Part shown: positions 44,062 to 50,918 of the stretch, in pieces | Position numbering within the stretch: the stretch's first letter is position 1 | Layout of the letters: each line of letters opens with the position of its first letter | Assembly: GCA_910574185.1 (NCBI GenBank) | Contig: CAJSZQ010000015.1 | Coordinates: 1 to 64,000, forward strand | Source of the DNA: Lachnospiraceae bacterium | GTDB lineage: Bacteria; Bacillota; Clostridia; Lachnospirales; Lachnospiraceae | Direction: 5' to 3' | DNA: 64,000 bases | The notes under the pieces: generated by a model | Told to the model about the DNA's origin: nothing | Databases searched by the model: none | Seen by the model: the letters and a program-made list of their open reading frames with translations, nothing else | Translations under genes and position numbers: made by a program

Positions 44062-44095
44062 AACGAGGTGTCGCCATCTCGCACAACACCTCGTT
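44062..44095 (-). terminator. Terminator of the GH32 gene
   Basis: Perfect 10-bp stem AACGAGGTGT (44062-44071) with ACACCTCGTT (44086-44095), then TTTTATG on the minus strand, 72 nt below the GH32 stop. Confidence 0.75.
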
Positions 44096-44166
44096 AATTA
44101 TTACTCTGTTTTCTGATTTTCTTTTTTCTGAAGATAAAACATTGCCTTTTGTGTTTCAATTTCTGC

Positions 44167-45492
44167 TCACTCTTCTTCGGGCAAATACATCGTTTCTATC
44201 TCCCCCGTCAGCTCGTCGCCCAGTCCATACACTACGCTGCTGATTACATATTGTCCGTCATTCACAAAGATTTCAATCAAGTTCGGAGATACAAAAATAT
44301 CCAGCTCATATCTTCCCGCAAGTTTTGGCGTTATACTTACCAATTTATGGTCCGTTATCCCTGCAAACACTCCGCTCCTGTCAGTCCAGACGGCGTCCTC
44401 TTCTTCCCAGATACGGTAACCTCCCACATTCAGGCTCTCTCCCTTCGCAAGGACAGTTCTGATACGGCATGGCATTCCCGGCATATTATACTTTTCCGAC
44501 GTTTCTTTTCCGAAATACTTCTCCACATTCGGATGTACGCGAAAATAAATATGTCCGTCCTCAAGGTCAATCACTCTGGGCTGACACATCATGCCAATCC
44601 AGGTCTTTCTGTCCGACGCCTTCACCGCTTCCGGCATACGCATCCACGCAAGCATCACTCGTCTGCCCGCTTCATCTACATTCGTCTGCACCGCATAGAG
44701 GTCTAATCCATAATCCACATACCTGCACTCTGACAACAGTGTTAACCTACAGGTCTCTCCGTCAAAACCAGCCCTTGCACAGACTGCATGGTGTCGATAT
44801 CCCATCTCATCCGCCGCCACATACATAGGAGAACCCAGAAAAATATAGTCTTCTCCCACCGGAAAAATATCAGGACATTCCAAAATTCTTCCGAACTGTC
44901 TGTCCCGGAGCTGATTCATATACTCCCAGTCCATGCCATTCCCGCTTCGATAAAACACCGCGCGCCCTATTTCCTCCCGATAAGTACTTCCAAGGACCAT
45001 ATAATACACGCCATTCTCTTCCCACACCTTGGGGTCTCTGGTATGGACCGCATCTGCAGTCTCTTCCTCCCGGCATACCGGAATAATCTGATTTTTCCCT
45101 TTCCAGTTATCAAACTGCATTCCATTCTCCGACACCAGAACAGCCTGGCTCGTCTCATAACAGTCATGAGGCGCATGATGAATATTTTCCATATCCTCTT
45201 CCAGATACCGCACCGCTGAATAATAAAGGTACAATTTCCCATTCTTCTCCAGCGCGCTCCCTGAAAAAACTCCATTCCTGTCATATCCCTTAGTAGGAAA
45301 CAAAGCAATATCCCCATGCTCCCAGCGCACCAAATCTTCACTTACCGCATGCCCCCAGTGCATGGTCCCCCACATAGGCCCATAAGGAAAATACTGATAA
45401 AACAAATGATATTTCCCCTGGAAATATATAAAACCATTCGGGTCATTCATCCAGTTCCCCGGAGCCCTCAAATGCAATACATCTCTTACCAT
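44167..45492 (-). CDS. GH32 beta-fructosidase (sucrose-6-P hydrolase/invertase type)
   Basis: Intracellular GH32 enzyme (no signal peptide) that cleaves fructosyl linkages. The three catalytic blocks are WMNDPNG (nucleophile Asp), RDPK (transition-state Asp) and ECPD (acid/base Glu), all present, with FSGSA in the second blade. At 441 aa the C-terminal beta-sandwich is present (about 340-435) but somewhat shorter than in many family members (480-500). It stands alone with its own promoter and terminator. Sucrose, sucrose-6-P or short fructans are likely substrates. The ABC operon at 46-49 kb is nearby, but a hairpin-rich spacer separates it. Confidence 0.9.
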   Translation of the reverse strand: MVRDVLHLRAPGNWMNDPNGFIYFQGKYHLFYQYFPYGPMWGTMHWGHAVSEDLVRWEHGDIALFPTKGYDRNGVFSGSALEKNGKLYLYYSAVRYLEEDMENIHHAPHDCYETSQAVLVSENGMQFDNWKGKNQIIPVCREEETADAVHTRDPKVWEENGVYYMVLGSTYREEIGRAVFYRSGNGMDWEYMNQLRDRQFGRILECPDIFPVGEDYIFLGSPMYVAADEMGYRHHAVCARAGFDGETCRLTLLSECRYVDYGLDLYAVQTNVDEAGRRVMLAWMRMPEAVKASDRKTWIGMMCQPRVIDLEDGHIYFRVHPNVEKYFGKETSEKYNMPGMPCRIRTVLAKGESLNVGGYRIWEEEDAVWTDRSGVFAGITDHKLVSITPKLAGRYELDIFVSPNLIEIFVNDGQYVISSVVYGLGDELTGEIETMYLPEEE

Positions 45493-45538
45493 ATTTCTGC
45501 CAATCCTTTTCTTACAAAACTAAATTTATCCTTCTATT

Positions 45539-45567
45539 ATTATATAGCCACACCATGTCACTGTCAA
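45539..45567 (-). promoter_or_regulatory. Near-consensus promoter of the GH32 gene
   Basis: On the minus strand, -35 TTGACA (45562-45567), 17-nt spacer, -10 TATAAT (45539-45544): both boxes are perfect. The start would be near 45532, about 40 nt before the ATG. Such a strong promoter usually implies a repressor, but no operator palindrome is evident over it. Confidence 0.85.
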
Positions 45568-45606
45568 AATCTCTCTCTAAATTTTTTATCATACAGAAGT
45601 TTTTAT

Positions 45607-45845
45607 GTTACAGTTCACAGGTCATCTGGTAAACAGCGGGTTGAATCAGGAGCAGGTCTCTAAGCGGACAATTCAGGAGTGCTTTTCATGGAATTGAAAT
45701 AGCAGCTTATGCAGACTTAGACGCGAAGGCTTTCCTGAGCGGCTTAGTCTGCGTGAGCTGCCAGTTCAATGGAATGTTACTCCGTCTGCTTAGAGACCTG
45801 CTCCTGATTCAACCCGCGTCCGGCAGGTGACATTTGAACAGTAAC
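45607..45845. repeat. Hairpin element B of the GAAGGC-loop family
   Basis: 239-nt nested palindrome. The edges are GTTACAGTTCAC (45607-45618) and GAACAGTAAC (45836-45845). The long arms 45636-45668 and 45785-45817 (GCGGGTTGAATCAGGAGCAG..., 33 nt) pair with at most one mismatch. The core 45705-45758 starts GCTTATGCAG, ends GTGAGC and has loop GAAGGCTTTCCTGA. It lies upstream of the GH32 promoter. Confidence 0.88.
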
Positions 45846-45887
45846 CGTTTTTATCGTACTACAGCCAATAAACAGCAGATTAAGCCA

Positions 45888-45929
45888 GAAAGGCGTCTGA
45901 CTGGTTTCGGAACCGGTCAGGCGCCTTTC
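45888..45929. other. GC-rich hairpin next to element B
   Basis: GAAAGGCGTCTGACTGGTTT pairs with AACCGGTCAGGCGCCTTTC around CGG, about 18 bp with two wobble or mismatch positions. It touches the 166-nt hairpin that follows. It looks terminator-like but has no T-tract on either strand. Confidence 0.55.
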
Positions 45930-46095
45930 CTAGAGCGTGTTTGAAAATTGCTTTTTGCAAGATGCCGTCCCAATTTGCATCAGATTTTATGCTGGATTTG
46001 GGAGGTGTAGTGGGCTACATTGACCAAATTCAGCGTAAAATCTGGTGTGAAGTGGGGCGACAGATTGCAGGAATGAATTTTCAAACACGCTCTAG
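45930..46095. repeat. 166-nt MITE-like palindrome with CTAGAGCGTGTTTGAAAATT ends
   Basis: The perfect 20-bp terminal inverted repeats are 45930-45949 and 46076-46095. An inner pair, CAGATTTTATGCTGGATTTGG in part (45981-46001), matches 46024-46044 with three mismatches. No ORF in it is credible. Length and TIRs fit a non-autonomous transposon remnant or MITE; no transposase of matching ends is in the window. Confidence 0.75.
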
Positions 46096-46288
46096 TATAA
46101 TTCACACTAATTACCGATACGTTTCACGCAGGATAAATTTTCAGCCTGCAAGGCCGGCTGAACGAAGCCATGCGGCGGTATTGTTCAGCAAGCCGACGCG
46201 GCAGATGAGCGAATAGACAAGGAAGTTTAGCGGAATATAATGCAAACCAGCTTCCATCCGCCTCCACCTGTCAATATGTAAATGTTGA
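46096..46288. other. Spacer below the ABC operon
   Basis: 193 nt between the MITE-like hairpin and the stop of the MalG-type gene. CAGCCTGCAAGGCCGGCTG (about 46142-46160) can form a small stem. No clear terminator for the ABC operon and no gene were found. Confidence 0.4.
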
Positions 46289-47149
46289 CTACTTCACTGC
46301 TCCGGCAACCACTCCGCCGATAATCTGCTTCTGAAGTACAATATACAGAATCAGAATCGGCATTACGCACAACAGCAGCCCGGCCATAATCGTTCCATAA
46401 TCCGCCGAATATGTGCCGTAGAAGCTATACGTAGACAGCGGAAGCGTCAACAGCTCTTTATCCGTCAGCACCAGCGACGGCAGAAGGAAATCATTCCAGA
46501 ATGCCAGCGAATTTAAAATTACCATAGTCGAAATGATTGGTTTCAATAAAGGCAGCACAATTTTAAAAAATGTCTGGGAATGGGTACACCCGTCAATATA
46601 GGCCGCTTCCTCCAGCGCCATAGGCACATTTCCCTTAATAAACCCATGGAACATGAACACCGACATTGCCATAGAAAATCCCGTATGCATAAAAATCAGC
46701 GTAATCCTGTGATTCAGAATATTTAACGTACCTCCGTAAATACTTACCAGCGGAATCATAATCGCCTGAAAAGGAATAATCATGGACGCTACCATCAGCG
46801 CAAATGTAATTCTGGATATCGCATTATTGTGCCGCACTATATAGTAAGCCAGCATCGCTGCAAGCAGCGTAACCAGCACCGTAGCGGACACTGTCACAAG
46901 CAAAGAATTTTTGAATGCATTCAAAAAATCCATCTGTGTAAACGCCTTTACAAAGTTATCGAAAGACAGTCCCTTTATCGTAAACAGCCAGGAAAACGGA
47001 CTTTTTATAATATCTCTTTTCTGCTTCAGCGAATTAATCACTACCATCAGGAACGGAAACATATATGCAATAAAGATAATGACCAGTCCCGCCATAGCGA
47101 GAGCATTGGTTACCTTTCTCTTTGTTCCGCCAATCGTCGTCTGCTTCAT
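46289..47149 (-). CDS. Sugar ABC transporter permease (MalG/AraQ-like)
   Basis: Second membrane subunit of a CUT1 carbohydrate ABC importer. About six membrane helices are seen, with the EAA loop EEAAYIDGCTHSQTFFKIVLP, which docks with the ATPase. The start is ATG 47149, overlapping the upstream stop (TAATG) with AGGAGG just before, giving 287 aa; the longer frame reads into the upstream gene. It works with the MalF-type permease and binding protein in the same operon. As is common for CUT1 systems in Firmicutes, no ATPase gene is present, so a shared MsmK-type ATPase encoded elsewhere is implied. Confidence 0.93.
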   Translation of the reverse strand: MKQTTIGGTKRKVTNALAMAGLVIIFIAYMFPFLMVVINSLKQKRDIIKSPFSWLFTIKGLSFDNFVKAFTQMDFLNAFKNSLLVTVSATVLVTLLAAMLAYYIVRHNNAISRITFALMVASMIIPFQAIMIPLVSIYGGTLNILNHRITLIFMHTGFSMAMSVFMFHGFIKGNVPMALEEAAYIDGCTHSQTFFKIVLPLLKPIISTMVILNSLAFWNDFLLPSLVLTDKELLTLPLSTYSFYGTYSADYGTIMAGLLLCVMPILILYIVLQKQIIGGVVAGAVK

Positions 47150-48024
47150 TATGCTTCCACCTCCTGTTTTTTCGTAAAATATACCTGAAGTCCGCTGATA
47201 CATGCAACAATAATGAAAAGAATCAGCGCCTCAGACTGTCCCACGCCAAACTGTCTGGATGTAAATGCTTTCTCATACACATGCATCGCCGCCATTTCTG
47301 TAGTTCCGTAAGGGGCGCCCGCTGTCAGCGACAGGTTCACGTCATATACCATAAATGCCCTGGAAAGCGTCAGGAACAGACAGATTGTTACTGACGACAT
47401 CATCAACGGCATAATAATGCTCTTTAACTTGACAAATCCCGACGCGCCGTCGATGCTTGCCGCCTCCAGCACATCCTCGCTGAGTCCCATAAAGCCCGCT
47501 ACATAAATCAGAATCATGTAACCGGAAAGCTGCCATACGGACACCACTACCAGCGCGATGAACGCATTGGTCGGGTCAGACAGCCAGGACACTTCAAACA
47601 GCTTCCAGCCTGTGCTTTCTCCAATACTGACAAATACTCTGGAAAATACAAACTGCCAGATATATCCCAGTACAATTCCGCCAATCAGATTCGGCGTAAA
47701 GAATCCCGCGCGGAAAAAATTCTGTCCCTTCATGCCTCTCGTCAGCAGCCAGGCAATTGCAAATGCGAATACATTTACCAGAACCACTACAACGATTACA
47801 TATTTAAATGTCAGAAGCAGGGACGTCCAGAACTGCCCGTCTCTCACAACTCCCGCAAAGTTCTTAAATCCGATAAAATTCTTTACCTTTGACACACCGT
47901 TCCAGTCTGTCAGGGTCAGATATACGCCATAGACAAACGGTACAATAACCACCGCAAGGAAACAAAACAGTCCTGGCAGCGCAAACATTCCAAAATCCTT
48001 CGCGTTATTTTTTGTTTTCATCAT
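47149..48024 (-). CDS. Sugar ABC transporter permease (MalF/UgpA-like)
   Basis: First membrane subunit of the CUT1 importer, 291 aa with about six helices. N-terminal FALPGLFCFLAVVIVPFVYG and the EAA loop LEAASIDGASGFVKLKSIIMP are typical. It begins 8 nt below the binding-protein gene and overlaps the next permease by 1 nt, so the three are one operon. GGGGGGCGG serves as ribosome site before two consecutive ATGs. The substrate is not fixed by sequence; the adjoining LacI regulator shares its operators. Confidence 0.93.
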   Translation of the reverse strand: MMKTKNNAKDFGMFALPGLFCFLAVVIVPFVYGVYLTLTDWNGVSKVKNFIGFKNFAGVVRDGQFWTSLLLTFKYVIVVVVLVNVFAFAIAWLLTRGMKGQNFFRAGFFTPNLIGGIVLGYIWQFVFSRVFVSIGESTGWKLFEVSWLSDPTNAFIALVVVSVWQLSGYMILIYVAGFMGLSEDVLEAASIDGASGFVKLKSIIMPLMMSSVTICLFLTLSRAFMVYDVNLSLTAGAPYGTTEMAAMHVYEKAFTSRQFGVGQSEALILFIIVACISGLQVYFTKKQEVEA

Positions 48025-48032
48025 CCGCCCCC

Positions 48033-49409
48033 CTATTCCTGTTCATCCCAGTATTCCTGAATCGACTCTGTCAGCTCTTTTCTATCGCTTCTTTCCGCCA
48101 GATATTTCTGCATAGCGGCGCCCAGAACCGCCCAGTGGTCGTTGGGAACAATTGCAGACGCGTTAAACGCTCTTCCCTCCTGAACCTTCTCATAAATATC
48201 GCGGCTTAACGGGTCTGCCGGCTCATACGGATTATTCGTAAAAGGCGGAATCACATTACAGGTCTTTACCAGCATTTGCTGGCCAATCTCACTGTACACA
48301 ATCCAGTTTAAAAATTCCTTCGCCGCCGCCTGCTCCTTCTCAGAAGCAATCTGACCGTCTATCATCACCTGCTTGGAGGGCGAACCCTGAATCTGCTGAT
48401 TCGCAAAATCCTCCCCGTCGTTATTCAGAAAATACGGCAGGAAACCATATTCATCCTCATTTTCCGCGCCTGCTTCCGCAAGATTCGGCCAGGCCCAGTT
48501 ACCGTTGAACCAGAAAGCTGTCTTGCCGTCCGCCAAATCAATTGCCATTTCGTCATAATCTGCGCCTAACGGGTCGCCCTTTGCTACATTGTATTTCTTT
48601 AACACATCAAACATATCCAGAAACTCTGACAGTCTGTCATAGGAAGCCAAATCTAAATTGCCCTTCTTAATCTTTTCGATTACTTCCTGCGCGCCCTCCG
48701 AAGTCCCGTCGTAGGTCTCATAGATATACTGCAGATGATGCGCTCCCAGAGACCAGTCTTCTTTGGCGACAGAAACCGGCTTCTCGATTCCCGCATCTAC
48801 CAGCTTATCCAGCAGCTCTTCAAACTCACCCAGCGTGGTAACCGATTCCGGCTCAAACGCTTCTCCCAGGGCTTCTTCAATCACAGCCTTATTGTAAATG
48901 ATTCCCCGGCCTTCGATACACAGCGGAAAACTGTAAACTTTTCCATTTACCTCTGTCAAATACTCCTCTGCCTCATTCGTCCACTCTTCTTCTGTCAAAT
49001 CCGCCGCTTTTTCCTCTGCCAGCGCAATGACGTCTGTCGTGTCCAGAATCGACATGGTAGGCGGATTTCCTGAATTGTAGAGACTGACCACCTTCGTGTA
49101 AGGCGAGTCTCCGTCCGTCACAGGCATTACCTCCACATGAACGCCGGATTTTTCCTCGAATGCCGCCCCCATTTCTCCCAGTGCAACCTGAATCTCCGCT
49201 TTGGAATTTAAAAGCGTAATGCTTGTTCCCTCCAAAGAAGAATCATACTCAAACGTATCCACCGAAGTATCAATGGGTATCACCTCTTCTTCCTCATTCG
49301 GGTCATCCGGATCACTGGCAAATCCGAATCTGCATCCAGTCAACATCGTAGTCATCAGCGCCAGAATAAGCCCCGCCGCCGTAACCTTTGCCTTGAATGT
49401 TGCTCTCAT
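48033..49409 (-). CDS. Sugar ABC transporter substrate-binding lipoprotein
   Basis: Extracellular family 1 solute-binding protein, 458 aa. The signal ends in the lipobox LTGC (LILALMTTMLTGCRFG), so the mature protein is lipid-anchored at Cys26. The body shows TMLTG..., KVVSLYNSGNPPTMSILDTTD, ADGKTAFWFNGNWAWPNLAEAG (in parts) and QQIQGSPSKQVMIDGQIAS, all usual for CUT1 sugar binders. The N-terminal linker is acidic (DPDDPNEEEEV). GGAGGG precedes the ATG. It is the first gene of the operon and so directly behind the LacI-type operator. Confidence 0.93.
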   Translation of the reverse strand: MRATFKAKVTAAGLILALMTTMLTGCRFGFASDPDDPNEEEEVIPIDTSVDTFEYDSSLEGTSITLLNSKAEIQVALGEMGAAFEEKSGVHVEVMPVTDGDSPYTKVVSLYNSGNPPTMSILDTTDVIALAEEKAADLTEEEWTNEAEEYLTEVNGKVYSFPLCIEGRGIIYNKAVIEEALGEAFEPESVTTLGEFEELLDKLVDAGIEKPVSVAKEDWSLGAHHLQYIYETYDGTSEGAQEVIEKIKKGNLDLASYDRLSEFLDMFDVLKKYNVAKGDPLGADYDEMAIDLADGKTAFWFNGNWAWPNLAEAGAENEDEYGFLPYFLNNDGEDFANQQIQGSPSKQVMIDGQIASEKEQAAAKEFLNWIVYSEIGQQMLVKTCNVIPPFTNNPYEPADPLSRDIYEKVQEGRAFNASAIVPNDHWAVLGAAMQKYLAERSDRKELTESIQEYWDEQE

Positions 49410-49471
49410 TCTTCTTCCCTCCTTGTTTCCCTTTTTTGTTTACTGTACTATTCAGTAAACTTTTATTTGTC

Positions 49472-49495
49472 GTAACCGGTAAAGTTACCGGTTAC
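49472..49495. promoter_or_regulatory. LacI-type double operator O1 of the ABC operon
   Basis: GTAACCGGTAA and TTACCGGTTAC flank a central AG (49472-49495): a perfect palindrome in which each half also contains ACCGGT with the central CG typical of LacI-family operators. It lies just below the minus-strand -10 at 49507-49512, a position that blocks transcription. Confidence 0.75.
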
Positions 49496-49506
49496 TTTAT
49501 GCTTAT

Positions 49507-49535
49507 ATCTTAGCACTGCCGCATACGCCAGTCAA
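49507..49535 (-). promoter_or_regulatory. Promoter of the sugar ABC operon
   Basis: On the minus strand, -35 TTGACT (49530-49535), 17-nt spacer, -10 TAAGAT (49507-49512). The start would be near 49500, with operator O1 covering the initial transcribed region. Confidence 0.75.
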
Positions 49536-49599
49536 TTGCAAAAAATATCTTTGTAACATATATCTGATTTGCAGATATCCAATTTGTACACAATTCACA

Positions 49600-49654
49600 A
49601 AACCGGTTACTTAACCGATTATTCATTGTTCCGCCTTTCCATTTTTGCTATACT
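49600..49654 (+). promoter_or_regulatory. Operator O2 and promoter of the LacI regulator gene
   Basis: AACCGGTTAC and TTAACCGATT (49601-49620) are two further copies of the operator motif. Just downstream are -35 TTGTTC (49626-49631), 17-nt spacer and -10 TATACT (49649-49654). The arrangement suggests that the regulator controls its own gene as well as the divergent ABC operon, with possible looping between O1 and O2 (about 125 nt apart). Confidence 0.65.
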
Positions 49655-49724
49655 AATAAAGAATCTGACCTGGCACATTTTCTCGCCAGGGACGAGCGCC
49701 GGCTACAGAAAGGACACAGACCAT

Positions 49725-50792
49725 ATGACTCAAAAAAAGAACGTAACATTTGACGATATTGCAAAATACACAAATTTTTCAAAAACAACCATTTCCCGGT
49801 ATTTTAACAACCCGGACTCTCTGACTTTAAAGAATCAGGAAATCATTGCGCAGGCTCTGATTGATTTGGACTATAAAGAAAATAAAGTTGCCCGCATCCT
49901 TGCCAATGGCAAGACCGAATTTATCGGAATCATCATCCCGAATTTGATTCTTCATTATTACTCGGAAATGCTGAGCCAGATTCTCGCCACCTATGAGAAA
50001 TTCGGCTACAAATTCCTTGTTTTTGCAGGCAACGAACAGGAGGAAACCGAACGCCGGTATATTCAGGAACTTCTCGCTTACAAAATTGAAGGACTGATTA
50101 TCTTAAGCCACACGATTCCTTCTGATGAACTGGCAGAACTTCCTATTCCTATTGTAGCGATAGAGCGGGAGGACAAGCATATATGCAGCGTCAATTCTGA
50201 TAATTATTCCGGGGGATGGCAGGCTGCCGGTCTGCTTCACAGGCAAAACTGCGATATGCTCCTGCACATCAACTCTCCTTCCGCCCCTTCTGTTCCGGCT
50301 TATGGACGTATACAGGGCTTCCTTGACTACTGCAAAGGCCATCAGCTAAAACACCAGTTAATCCTGCGGGAAATGAACAGCGCCCACGAATCCATACAAG
50401 CCCATTTAACGGAAACGCTGACAGAAATTGAACAAAATTATAAGGGCCTCAGAAAAGGTATCTTTATTTCCAACGATACTCAGGCAAATGTTCTGCTGAA
50501 TCTTCTCTTCCGTAAATACGGACGGCTGCCAGAAGACATTCTTCTTGTAGGCTTTGATAATTCCCCGGTTTCCAGAGAAGCCGTCATCCCTATCAGCACC
50601 GTCGGACAGCAGATTGACAAACTGGCCTACGAAGCGGTAAGCCTGTTAGTGGAACAGATGAACGAACGCAAAAAAAGAAGACCGGCCCCGCTTACGGAGC
50701 CGGTCCATAAAATAATTCCTACGGTTCTGTACGAACGGGACACAACCGCTTCTCTCGCGAATTTATTACATTCTTCTACTTTTTTATTTTGA
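49725..50792 (+). CDS. LacI-family transcriptional regulator
   Basis: DNA-binding repressor, 355 aa. The N-terminal helix-turn-helix is VTFDDIAKYTNFSKTTISRY followed by the hinge-helix region KVARILANGKTEFIGIIIP. The periplasmic-binding-protein-like sensor domain follows (about 62-340), with GIFISNDTQANVLLN and ILLVGFDNSPVSREAVIP. The hinge normally has an A-A/L-x-x pair contacting the central CG, matching the ACCGGT operators. The start is ATG 49725 (MTQKKNVTF) with AAAGGA; the open frame extends upstream through the promoter. It probably represses the divergent ABC operon until a sugar binds. Confidence 0.92.
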   Translation: MTQKKNVTFDDIAKYTNFSKTTISRYFNNPDSLTLKNQEIIAQALIDLDYKENKVARILANGKTEFIGIIIPNLILHYYSEMLSQILATYEKFGYKFLVFAGNEQEETERRYIQELLAYKIEGLIILSHTIPSDELAELPIPIVAIEREDKHICSVNSDNYSGGWQAAGLLHRQNCDMLLHINSPSAPSVPAYGRIQGFLDYCKGHQLKHQLILREMNSAHESIQAHLTETLTEIEQNYKGLRKGIFISNDTQANVLLNLLFRKYGRLPEDILLVGFDNSPVSREAVIPISTVGQQIDKLAYEAVSLLVEQMNERKKRRPAPLTEPVHKIIPTVLYERDTTASLANLLHSSTFLF

Positions 50793-50824
50793 AATATTCT
50801 TTTGAAAGCCTTTCGGCTTAGATA

Positions 50825-50856
50825 TTTTGAGGGAAACTGAAAAGTTTCCCTCAAAA
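50825..50856. terminator. Bidirectional terminator between lacI-type gene and manA-ROK
   Basis: TTTTGAGGGAAACT (50825-50838) pairs perfectly with AGTTTCCCTCAAAA (50843-50856), 14 bp with a 4-nt loop, with T-tracts on both strands. It sits between two convergent genes. Confidence 0.85.
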
Positions 50857-50918
50857 CACAGATATTATACCATGAAATTTATGCCCGTTTCATGATGTTT
50901 TATGTTATTCTTCTCGCT

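Noticed and set aside
45941..46216. Open frame of 91 codons on the plus strand
   Set aside because: It is largely made of the 166-nt palindrome and has no convincing ribosome site; it is an accident of the repeat.
44167..49409. GH32 and the ABC transporter as one fructan operon
   Set aside because: GH32 has its own strong promoter and terminator and is separated from the ABC operon by about 800 nt of hairpins, so a common unit is not supported.
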